Assembly: GCA_003388505.1 (NCBI GenBank)
Contig: QQVO01000053.1
Location: forward strand, 1 to 64,000
DNA: 64,000 bases
Source: Planctomycetota bacterium
Lineage (GTDB): Bacteria > Planctomycetota > Planctomycetia > Planctomycetales > Planctomycetaceae
Reading direction: 5' to 3'
Shown: positions 46,498 to 54,981 of the stretch, piece by piece
Layout: each line of letters starts with the position of its first letter
How positions within the stretch are numbered: the stretch's first letter is position 1
Notes under the pieces: generated by a model
Seen by the model: only the letters and a program-made list of their open reading frames with translations
Database searches by the model: none
What the model was told of the DNA's origin: nothing
Made by a program: the position numbers and the translations under genes

Positions 46498-47172
46498 TCA
46501 ATCTTGCGGCTGTCTGGAAACGGAGTCGCCGTCGGTGGCGAGCGCTTCGTAGTACCGCCGGACCAGTTCATCGTAAGCGGGCAGGAACCGTTCGCTGAAC
46601 GCGCCTTGCATGCGGTCCCGCTTTCGCGGCGGGAGATGCCCCCAGACGGAAGTCGCCAGGTCGAGTCGCTGCTCGACTTCCGTTGCGCTCGGGTCTCCCC
46701 CCTGCCGGGGCGTTTCTGATGAGTCTCCCTCGCCGGACGGGCTGTCTCCGCCCGCATCAGGACTGCCCGTTCGCTCCGCTTCGGACGTCTCCGCAGTTTG
46801 TGACTCGGAATCCGACTCGGTGTCCATCGGCACGTCCACCCGCTCAGCCTTCTGGTTCGCCGCCTGCTCCAACAGGTCTTCCAGATTCGCGAGAATCCGC
46901 TGCTGCAAATACGCGGTTTCATCGTCCAGTTTCGCGTCGGCCAATCGTGTCTCGGCCTGTCGCATCAATTCGAGCGTCTCTCGAATCGCCGCATCGGTCT
47001 GATCGGCAGAGGCGTCTGCCAAGTTCTCTTGCGCCGGTTCGGCGGTGATCTGAGGATCGACACTCTCCTCTGCGCGAACAGACAGGCTGCTGAGCAGGAC
47101 CGCCGCCGTCAGGCAGAAGACGTGCAATCCCACCGGGCGCCGCTGAGAATCAGTAATGAACGCCACATTCAT
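46498..47172 (-). CDS. hypothetical exported protein, third gene of the envelope operon
   Basis: 224 residues from ATG 47172. It overlaps the stop of 47169-50717 by 4 bases (ATGA), so translation is probably coupled. A signal peptide reaches about residue 34 (VRA|EESVD). Mostly acidic helices (AAIRETLELMRQAETRLADA), a Ser/Glu/Gly-rich linker and a conserved-looking end FLPAYDELVRRYYEALATDG follow. It resembles the last member of VWA/BatA-type envelope operons in planctomycetes. No known domain. Confidence 0.65.
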   Translation of the reverse strand: MNVAFITDSQRRPVGLHVFCLTAAVLLSSLSVRAEESVDPQITAEPAQENLADASADQTDAAIRETLELMRQAETRLADAKLDDETAYLQQRILANLEDLLEQAANQKAERVDVPMDTESDSESQTAETSEAERTGSPDAGGDSPSGEGDSSETPRQGGDPSATEVEQRLDLATSVWGHLPPRKRDRMQGAFSERFLPAYDELVRRYYEALATDGDSVSRQPQD

Positions 47173-50100
47173 GGGGTGACCTCGGTCGGTTCGTCCGTGG
47201 GAACTGCATCGGCCTGAGCCTGCAGCAATTCTGAGAGGAGCGACCTCAGCCGCGCCTGCTGCTGCTCCAGTCGTTCGCGCTGGGAATCCTCGGCGGGAGA
47301 GAGTTCGTCGGCTTCGCCGGCGCTCTCGATCAGTTCGGCGGTGCGTCGGGCGACGTCCTTCTGCATGCTCAGCACCAGTCGGACTTGAGAAATGACCGAC
47401 CATCCGGACGAGCCGGATTCATTCTGATCGGTTGTTGCGCCGGGGCTGACTTCACGCCGCGACTCCACCTCCTGCAGGGACTCGAGGACGCCCTGCATCG
47501 ATGTCAACGCAGCCTGCTGGATCTGCTGGACCTGCCCATCCACTTTTCGGTCGGAGAGCAATTCTGCTGCCGCCGACATTTCGTCGGCAGCGAGACGGAG
47601 CACCTCTCTGAAGACCAGTGCGTCTTCGACCGTTTCCGCCAACCGGCGAACGTCACCTTGCAATTGCGCCTGCGCCTCGGCCGTGCTGTGCAGCGTTTGC
47701 AGTTGCGCTCGCGTCAGATTCCCCCGCGCCTGGCGGGCCTGGTCGAGGCGTGTTGTCTCCTCGGCAAGTCCCTGCTGTCGTTCAATACAGGACTCCAGCA
47801 TCGCCGACACTTCGGCAATCTGCGCGCCGGTTCGGGCTGACATGATGCGCTGGCGCATCGCGGACAGTTCCCGCTGCGCCTGCAGCAGATCGTCGACTGC
47901 GTCCTGCTGCTTCGCCAGCACGTCCGGCGGAACCGCTTCATCCTGTAATCCGACGGCCGCCTGCCGCATCGTTCGCGCGGCGCGAGACCCAATCGATGCC
48001 GAGTCCCCCAATTGCTGTCGGCGAAGGCGTTGCGCGAACTCTTCCGTCTGCCGGGCCAGTCGCTCCTGTTCACGTCGCAGTTGTTCGAGTTGTTCGGAAT
48101 GCGATGGACCGCTTTCGGCGATCTCCCGCGCTTTGCGCAGCGTTTCTTCCTGCCGCTCTCGAAGTGATTCCAGTTCGGTCTCCGCGGCCTCAATCTGGCT
48201 GAGCAGAGTGTCGGGAGAAGGCACGCCCAGGCCGCGGAGGATCTCTTCGAGTTCCTCCAGCGACTCGAGAAGTTGCTTCTGCGTCTCGGCGGAGTCGATG
48301 ACCTCATTCTCGGCCAGCAGGTGCGCGGCGCGCTGCATCTCTTCCTTGATTCGCCGGTCTCGCAGCAGCGCGAGGGCGTCGCGGAGGTCTTCGCGAGCCA
48401 CCGTCGCGCGATCGGCGTCGGAATCGGCCGCCATCCGGGAGAGTTGCTCATCAAGTCGTTCGATCTGACGCGACAACTGTTCTTCCCGTTCGGCAAGCCG
48501 CAGGAGGTCCGCTTGCAGTTGCGCCGGGAGCGAATCGAACGGCGTGGTCAACGTCTGCTGTCCAAGGCGAATGCTCTCCTGGTGCAACTTCTCCTGTTCC
48601 TCGTGGATTTCGGCCGCGCGGCGGATCACGTCAAACTGCCGCTGCCATTCAGAAAACAACGCCGCAAGAGAATCGAGCGTCTCGAGGGCTGCGGTCTGCG
48701 AACGTTCGGCGTTGATCAACTCCTGTTCGACGTCGCGCCTTGCCACCTCCGCCTCTGTGGAGAGCGCCTTGCGAACGAACGTCAACGAATTCTCAGTCGC
48801 GGGGAGAGCCTCGGTGCGGAGCCGGGTGAGTTGATCGACCAGTTGGTTCAGACGCAGCGCCGTCGGTTGATCGGCGATGCCGTTCCAGTCGAGTTCGGAC
48901 AGAATCTCTTGTGCGCGGTCAACCACTCCGTTCCGTTCATCGAAGAGCCGTTCGGTCAGCCGCTGCTGATTGCTCCGGATGCGCTTGATCCGATCGACGT
49001 CTTCGACGAGGAATTCGCCCGCTGCCTGCCACTGGACGACCAACTCGCGCGTCTGCTGGACAGCCTGCGACTGCATCGAACGGGCACTTTGCAGGCTTTG
49101 TGCAATCCCCTTCTGGCGAGATTGAAGCTCCCGCAGTTTCTCTTCGGCGGCCACAATCCGCACGATTCGGGCTTCGCTCCGTCCCGGTTCCCGGCCGCTG
49201 TTTGCGTTCGCGTCAAAAGCCTCGGCGCGAACGGACAGTTCCCGGCCGGGGGCCAGTTCGAACTCAGCGATCTCGAGCGTCGAGTCGACCCGTGTTTCGC
49301 TGACGTCGGCGGGCGTCGACAAGGGGAAGTAGTGGTCCTCGGCGCTGCCGGGCAATTCGGACACCGCAAGCCGCATCCGGACGATCTCGTGATTATCCCG
49401 CGCATCGATTGAGAGCGGCAATCTGGCGACTGGAGTCACGGTCACGTCGTGCGCCGGCTGCAGTATCGCGACGACCGGCGGCTGATCGACGACGGCAACC
49501 ACCTCAAAGCGATCGGCAATTGTCGATTTCAATCCGCTCCTGGCTGTCAATTCAAACCAGTAGCTGAATCGAGCGGCCTCATCGAGTTGAAATTCGACGT
49601 GAAAACTCTTGCGATCGCCGTGAAGTTGGAGGTTCTGCGGTGATTCGCCGTCGCGGCAGAGTCGCGCAGCGGCCAGGGGGGTGTTGGCTTCCACATCGAT
49701 CCGCACATGGGAGCCGACGAGGCCTTCGAAACTGCCGGTTTCGGCGGTTCTCTCTGAGACGTCGCCGCCCAGGTAGTCGGGATCGGTTGTCGTGATCGTC
49801 AACTGCTCGATCGCAGGGCGGGGTGAAAACCGATACGTGTACCACGGCATCCTGCGATCGTCGCCCCCGGTCGCCTTCACCGAGACGGAATCCGTCACAG
49901 CGGGCAAGACGGCGAAACCGACCGTCGTCTCCCGGCCGTTCCGGCCATCCAGCGTGGTGCGCCTCAGCGCAATCGTTTCCCGCTCTCCATCCGGATGGGC
50001 GATGTGCAGCACCGCGTCTTCGGGAAGTTCCGAATCCACGTCTTCGATGAAGAGCGTGACCGGTTCCCCGCGCGCCGATTCGATGGGCGCGGTTGGCGGC

Positions 50101-50717
50101 GGCAGCGGCTGACCGTGATGATCCAGCAGAACGAGCGTGTGCTCTCGCGGCCATTCCGCCGCAGTCGAGGGAAAGAGCAGCCTTTCCAGAGCGAGCGCGG
50201 CGCGGTCCGGGCTTCCCACCACGATCGCCGCCGCAGCCAGACAGCTAAGCAGGGCGCTGCCGGCGGCGATGACCAGCGGCTGCGTGCTCACGAGCGTGTC
50301 GAGTTCAGCTTGTGACAACGCGCCCCCGGCGCGATTCACCACGGACCGCTGCAGAGTCGGCGCGCCCAACCGGGGATCGCAGCCGGCCTCAATAAACTCG
50401 ACGCTGCTCGCCAGCGAGCCGCCCCATCCAGGCTGAATGCGTTCAATCTGCCGAGCGAGTTCGAGATCCCCGTACCGCCGCATCCACGGCCGAACAATCA
50501 ACAGCCCCGCCGCGACACTCGCCAGCAGGAGCATGCCCGCGCCAAGCCAGATTCTCTGGCTGACGTTGTCGAAGTGAAGCCACCAGTCGCCCAGGCAGAC
50601 GGCCATCAGCGCGCACAGCACCGTCGTAAACCACCACACGGCGCCGGCGGCGGCGCCCATGCGGCGCAGCCTCTGCCGCAAGCGATCCAGGATTTCGTTC
50701 GGCGCACGCATTGCCAT
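47169..50717 (-). CDS. large membrane protein, DUF4175-like
   Basis: 1182 residues. Three membrane segments near the N-terminus (about 22-43, 55-75 and 147-165). Beta-rich domains follow at 200-500, and then a very long Arg/Glu/Gln coiled-coil region (about 540-1170) with repeats such as LREERQEETLRKAREIAES-like heptads. It resembles DUF4175-type proteins that in planctomycetes and bacteroidetes accompany MoxR/DUF58/VWA genes. It is followed by 46498-47172 with an ATGA overlap and preceded by 50721-53108 with 3 bases between. It probably holds a membrane complex that senses or remodels the envelope. Confidence 0.75.
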   Translation of the reverse strand: MAMRAPNEILDRLRQRLRRMGAAAGAVWWFTTVLCALMAVCLGDWWLHFDNVSQRIWLGAGMLLLASVAAGLLIVRPWMRRYGDLELARQIERIQPGWGGSLASSVEFIEAGCDPRLGAPTLQRSVVNRAGGALSQAELDTLVSTQPLVIAAGSALLSCLAAAAIVVGSPDRAALALERLLFPSTAAEWPREHTLVLLDHHGQPLPPPTAPIESARGEPVTLFIEDVDSELPEDAVLHIAHPDGERETIALRRTTLDGRNGRETTVGFAVLPAVTDSVSVKATGGDDRRMPWYTYRFSPRPAIEQLTITTTDPDYLGGDVSERTAETGSFEGLVGSHVRIDVEANTPLAAARLCRDGESPQNLQLHGDRKSFHVEFQLDEAARFSYWFELTARSGLKSTIADRFEVVAVVDQPPVVAILQPAHDVTVTPVARLPLSIDARDNHEIVRMRLAVSELPGSAEDHYFPLSTPADVSETRVDSTLEIAEFELAPGRELSVRAEAFDANANSGREPGRSEARIVRIVAAEEKLRELQSRQKGIAQSLQSARSMQSQAVQQTRELVVQWQAAGEFLVEDVDRIKRIRSNQQRLTERLFDERNGVVDRAQEILSELDWNGIADQPTALRLNQLVDQLTRLRTEALPATENSLTFVRKALSTEAEVARRDVEQELINAERSQTAALETLDSLAALFSEWQRQFDVIRRAAEIHEEQEKLHQESIRLGQQTLTTPFDSLPAQLQADLLRLAEREEQLSRQIERLDEQLSRMAADSDADRATVAREDLRDALALLRDRRIKEEMQRAAHLLAENEVIDSAETQKQLLESLEELEEILRGLGVPSPDTLLSQIEAAETELESLRERQEETLRKAREIAESGPSHSEQLEQLRREQERLARQTEEFAQRLRRQQLGDSASIGSRAARTMRQAAVGLQDEAVPPDVLAKQQDAVDDLLQAQRELSAMRQRIMSARTGAQIAEVSAMLESCIERQQGLAEETTRLDQARQARGNLTRAQLQTLHSTAEAQAQLQGDVRRLAETVEDALVFREVLRLAADEMSAAAELLSDRKVDGQVQQIQQAALTSMQGVLESLQEVESRREVSPGATTDQNESGSSGWSVISQVRLVLSMQKDVARRTAELIESAGEADELSPAEDSQRERLEQQQARLRSLLSELLQAQADAVPTDEPTEVTP

Positions 50718-50720
50718 TCA

Positions 50721-53108
50721 TCATACCAGCCGGAGGCGCTTCCTCAACGTCCATTCACACGCCAGCAGGCCAACGAATGCCAGCAACACCTCCACACGGC
50801 TCCACAGCGGAATCGAGTCCGCATCGGCGACGGCGACGGCTTTGCCGCGCGGCAGCACCTCGGGAATTCGGCCCACCGCAGCGATGTCCAGATAAGTCCC
50901 CCCGGTTTGCGCTGCGGCTCGCGCCAGGTCGGCCGGGTCCGCAGCCCGCTCCTGAAGCTCCCGTTGAGGCAGTTCCACCAGAAAGTCACAGGCGGGAGGG
51001 GCGTCCGGAAACGTCGGCGCAGCCAGCCAGGCGTGATACGAACCGACCGTTGCGTTGGACACCGAACCCTCGAAGACCGAGTCATCCGAACTGCGGCGGG
51101 ACAGCTCCACCCGCACCTGTCTCCCGTCATGATGTTCCAGAATGACCGTGACCGGCTCGCCGGACTTCGGAACGAGTCTCTGATCCACAAACCGCAGTCG
51201 AAGGCGGATCGTCTCACCGTCCACGTAGGTTTGCCGATCGGACGTCAGTTCAACGCCCCGCACGCCGCCCAGCAGCCGGGAGCGGCTCAAAAACCTCACG
51301 GCTTGCGACCAGTACCGGCCATAGAATTGATTTTCAACCTGTCGCCGCCACCGCCACAGTTCGTCGGTCGCATGAAACAGCACCTGTCCGGCGCCGAACC
51401 GCTGGAGCACGATCATGGGCAGCCGGCCCTCAGCGGTGTGCCGCGACGAATGCGCGGCAAGAACCAGTGCGGCGGGCCGACGCCGCGGCGCCTCGACCGC
51501 CCAGTAGATGGGCGGCAGTTCTCCCCACAGCGCCCGGTTCGCCGACTCCCCGTCCAGTAACTGAAAGATGGGGCTGCTGAAACCGGCTCGAGTCGGTTTA
51601 ATGCGAAAGCCGCTCGTCGCGGCGGCCGGTTGCGTGAGCGTGTCAAGCTCGACGGGAACGAGCGGCTCGATGACCGATCCGCGAAACGCCAGCGGGTTAT
51701 GCGATTCCCCGGCGATCAGTATCAGACCGCCCCCTCGTTCGGAGACGAACGCGCGGATGGAGTCGAGAGCGCCGGGGTTGAGGTATTGCAGGTCCACGTC
51801 GCCGAGAATGATCACGTCGTACTCGAACAGTTCCTCCTGCGCGGCGGGAAACGCCGCCAAAGCCGTGCGATCCTCTTCCTGGTAGGCCGGATCCGATTCC
51901 TGCAGGACCGTCGCCACCGAAACCGCGTCGTCGAACTCCAGCACCGCTTTCAAGTGCCGGTACTCCCAGCGCGGCGCCCGATCGACGAGCAGCACCCGAA
52001 TCTGTTCCCGCTGGACGCGCACTCGGCGGCGGAGCACGTTGTTCTCCAGGTTGGTTTCACCGGGGACCGGTCTGGCTTCGACGATGAACTCGTAGTCTCC
52101 CTCCTCCCGGGGAGTGAACGTCAGTCGCAGTGGAACCGCGACCCCGTCGCCCGGAACCCGGACTTCTTCACGGGCCAGAATCTCGTTGCGATCTGACTCG
52201 CGGACCACGACCTCGACCGATTCGCCGGAGTAGTCATAGGCTTTCGCTTGCAGCTCGAACGTGACGGGATCTTCGACGAACACGACCGAGTCGGCGAGCA
52301 GATCGTAAATCTGCACATCGCGCGTCGGTTTGCTGGTCCCCAAGCCGATCGGAAACACGGGGACGGTCCGGCCGACGGCCGACTCGGCCGCCGCCGACAG
52401 GCGGTCGTTGTCTCCCGTGCTGGAGACTCCGTCGGTCAGCACAACAATCGCGGCCGGTGGAGCGCCGCGATGTTCATCCAGCACCTGCTTGAGGCTGGCC
52501 CCCGGACTCGTGTTCGCGCCGTCCGCCGTCAATGCCCGGATGCTCTCGAGCGGAACCCGATCCGGCGACGCGCCCGGTTCCTGAACCAATGGTTCAGCCG
52601 ACTCGGCGAACGTGTAAAGCTTCAGCCGATAGTCTTCGGCCAGTTGTGCCAGCAAACGCCCCTCGTCCTGCAAGAGAATGGACTTCGCCAGGGCGAGTCG
52701 GGCCAGGCGGTCGGTCCCCGGTTCGCCGGTCAGTGTCCCGGCAGCCGCCGCCTCTTCCCCAGAGTAGCGGTCGTCCAGTCCCATGCTGGCGGACGTATCG
52801 ATCATCACGATCAGCGTCGGCAACCCGGTCCGCACGGCGTGGAGAGTCAGTTCGCCGAACCAGAAGGCCACCAACAACAGAGCCAGCAGCCTGAACATGG
52901 GGAGCAGCCAGCGGGCTGTCCCTGTCACGCGCCGCAGTTCACGACTGTAAATCAGGACGACGCAAACCGCGCACACCAGCAGCAGCACCACCCGCCAGCC
53001 CGAAAAGACGTCGGCGCCCTCGAGCGAGAGCCTCCAATCGGTCCCCTCTCCCGAACCGGCCGGTTCGATTCCGAAATACCATTCCAGCAACCGCTCAATC
53101 ACGGACAT
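50721..53108 (-). CDS. von Willebrand factor A membrane protein
   Basis: 795 residues from ATG 53108 (a GTG at 53129 is an alternative). Two membrane segments at about 38-54 and 68-86 are followed by a VWA domain with an intact metal site: LIVMIDTSASMG (DxSxS, Asp104, Ser106 and Ser108). Beta-sandwich repeats follow, then a glutamine-amidotransferase-like region (about 425-520, FVSERGGGLILIAGESHNPL). A last membrane segment is near the C-terminus. Such VWA proteins usually sit in operons with a MoxR ATPase and a DUF58 protein, but neither is present here. The operon continues into the two genes downstream. Confidence 0.85.
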   Translation of the reverse strand: MSVIERLLEWYFGIEPAGSGEGTDWRLSLEGADVFSGWRVVLLLVCAVCVVLIYSRELRRVTGTARWLLPMFRLLALLLVAFWFGELTLHAVRTGLPTLIVMIDTSASMGLDDRYSGEEAAAAGTLTGEPGTDRLARLALAKSILLQDEGRLLAQLAEDYRLKLYTFAESAEPLVQEPGASPDRVPLESIRALTADGANTSPGASLKQVLDEHRGAPPAAIVVLTDGVSSTGDNDRLSAAAESAVGRTVPVFPIGLGTSKPTRDVQIYDLLADSVVFVEDPVTFELQAKAYDYSGESVEVVVRESDRNEILAREEVRVPGDGVAVPLRLTFTPREEGDYEFIVEARPVPGETNLENNVLRRRVRVQREQIRVLLVDRAPRWEYRHLKAVLEFDDAVSVATVLQESDPAYQEEDRTALAAFPAAQEELFEYDVIILGDVDLQYLNPGALDSIRAFVSERGGGLILIAGESHNPLAFRGSVIEPLVPVELDTLTQPAAATSGFRIKPTRAGFSSPIFQLLDGESANRALWGELPPIYWAVEAPRRRPAALVLAAHSSRHTAEGRLPMIVLQRFGAGQVLFHATDELWRWRRQVENQFYGRYWSQAVRFLSRSRLLGGVRGVELTSDRQTYVDGETIRLRLRFVDQRLVPKSGEPVTVILEHHDGRQVRVELSRRSSDDSVFEGSVSNATVGSYHAWLAAPTFPDAPPACDFLVELPQRELQERAADPADLARAAAQTGGTYLDIAAVGRIPEVLPRGKAVAVADADSIPLWSRVEVLLAFVGLLACEWTLRKRLRLV

Positions 53109-53852
53109 TCCCGGCTTCGACTGGCGCACTCACCTCGCGCATTCAAGAACAGCGCCGCGCCCAATTATACGGGCAGGCCGTGGAAGCGGTAGACGAACGC
53201 AGAGAATAGGAATCGCCGAGCGTGGCTCAGTCGAGCCTGAGTCTGATCTGCCTCAGGTTGATCGGACAGATCAACCACTGAACTCTGTCAGTGACACACA
53301 ACTCTTCCGAAACCCTCGTGCGACGTTGGCCAGAAACGCCGACTTGAGCGACGCTGAAGGCGTCGCACAGCAAAGCCGGGGGTCGCGACGACAGGAGCGC
53401 ACCCCCGGTCTACGGTCTACGCGCACGCAGGAACGCTGAAGGCGTTCGACTCCTATTCTGAAGGGCTCAATGAGGATTGTTCGATGTCGGCCTATTCGGT
53501 ACACTTGTACACCTACGGTCGCAGCAGGCTTGGCGCTGTCAGTTCCACACAACTCGACTGGGGCCCGGCCCCGCGAAACCGGGCCCAGGGGATTCTCGAA
53601 CAGGACACAGATTCTCGCGGATTCGGCGGATCAGCACGGATTTGGCGGAGTGTTCCCCAAGAGGCGGCAGCGCCGAGGCCGCATCGATTCAGGCGCGCCT
53701 GGCGTCAACACGCAAGAAAACAATCAGCGAAAATCGGTCCGATCCGTGGTCATCCGCGTTCCATTCGATTCTCTCGGAGAGTCACCCGAATGGGCATCCA
53801 GAGATGTGTGTAAACGACAGGGCTTGCCGTCGTAACCCGTCAAACGAATGAA
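53109..53852. other. intergenic region with repeat A and short palindromes
   Basis: Holds repeat A copy 3. Before it are short inverted units such as GACGCTGAAGGCGTCG (53349-53364) and AACGCTGAAGGCGTT (53432-53446). The frames seen across it are readings of repeat A and not genes. Confidence 0.6.
53535..53820 (+). repeat. dispersed repeat family A, copy 3
   Basis: Same orientation as 5724-6008 and the same block order. It ends near AGATGTGTGTAAACGACAG, 32 bases before the radical SAM gene start. Confidence 0.85.
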
Positions 53853-54929
53853 ATGAAACACTCGTCGCCGAAGGGTCGGGGATCGGGGATTCAGCCGCCG
53901 AATCGGTTCGAGTCGGTGGCGGCGGAGGCGGACTTCGAACACGTCGCGGAGGACGAGGAGTACCTGGCCGGGCTGGGGAGCGTGCGGACCGAGTACCTCC
54001 CGGATGAGTCGCGATCGATCATCAGTGAGAATGACAGTCCGGATCTGCCGTTCCGGTACAGTCTGAATCCTTACCGGGGCTGTCAGCACGGATGCGCGTA
54101 CTGCTACGCACGGCCGACGCACGAGTACCTCGGGTTGAGCGCGGGGCTCGATTTCGAGTCGAAGATCTTCGTCAAGCATCGTGCGGCGGAACTGTTTCGC
54201 GAGTGGCTGCGGCGGCCGAGGTATCAGCCGGAGACGGTGACACTGTCGGGAGTGACCGACTGCTATCAGCCGGGAGAGCGGGAGTTTCGCATCACGCGCT
54301 CGTGCCTGGAGGTGGCGCTGGAGGCGCGGCAGCCGGTTACGATCGTCACCAAGAACGCTCTGGTCACGCGCGACCTGGACCTGCTGAGCGAGATGGCGGC
54401 GATGTCGCTGGTGGCCGTTGCGGTGAGCGTTACGACACTGGATGCCGGGCTGGCGCGTGTGCTGGAGCCGCGAACGAGCAGTCCGGAGGCGCGACTCAAC
54501 GCACTGCGCAGTCTGAGTGACGCGGGGATTCCGACGCGGGTGATGACGGCGCCGATCATCCCGGGACTGAATGACTCGGAGTTGCCGGCGGTCCTGCAGG
54601 CGGCGGCGGATGCGGGAGCGAGGTCAGCGGGCTACATCCTGCTGCGGCTGCCGCTGGCGGTGCGGCCGATCTTCGAAGAATGGTTGTCGCGGAATGCGCC
54701 GAGCAAGGCGTCGCGGGTGGAGTCGCTGATTCGATCCACGCGCGAAGGGCAGATGAACGACAGCCGGTTCGGCAGTCGATTTCGCGGGACGGGACAGATC
54801 GCGGAACAGATTCGGCGGACTTTTCAGGTGTTTTCTCGCAAGTATGGCCTCGATGGTGCGGGGCAGCCGCTCGATGTGTCGCGGTTTCGGCGGCCGCGGG
54901 CGGTAGAGGGGCAGTTGGAGTTGTTCTGA
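53853..54929 (+). CDS. radical SAM protein, PA0069/SplB-like
   Basis: 358 residues. The radical SAM cluster site is NPYRGCQHGCAYCYARP (Cys77, Cys81, Cys84, CxxxCxxC), which binds 4Fe-4S with AdoMet. It has the family block LSGVTDCYQPGEREFRITRS and the glycine-type patch VTIVTKNALVTRD. The C-terminal end GLDGAGQPLDVSRFRRP is usual in the PA0069/Rv2578c group. Relatives include spore photoproduct lyase, but the substrate of this group is unknown. It stands alone and repeat A precedes it. Confidence 0.9.
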   Translation: MKHSSPKGRGSGIQPPNRFESVAAEADFEHVAEDEEYLAGLGSVRTEYLPDESRSIISENDSPDLPFRYSLNPYRGCQHGCAYCYARPTHEYLGLSAGLDFESKIFVKHRAAELFREWLRRPRYQPETVTLSGVTDCYQPGEREFRITRSCLEVALEARQPVTIVTKNALVTRDLDLLSEMAAMSLVAVAVSVTTLDAGLARVLEPRTSSPEARLNALRSLSDAGIPTRVMTAPIIPGLNDSELPAVLQAAADAGARSAGYILLRLPLAVRPIFEEWLSRNAPSKASRVESLIRSTREGQMNDSRFGSRFRGTGQIAEQIRRTFQVFSRKYGLDGAGQPLDVSRFRRPRAVEGQLELF

Positions 54930-54981
54930 ACGGGGGCGCGCTCATGGTTCTGCGGGACAAGCCGGCAGTGGTCCGCGATGT

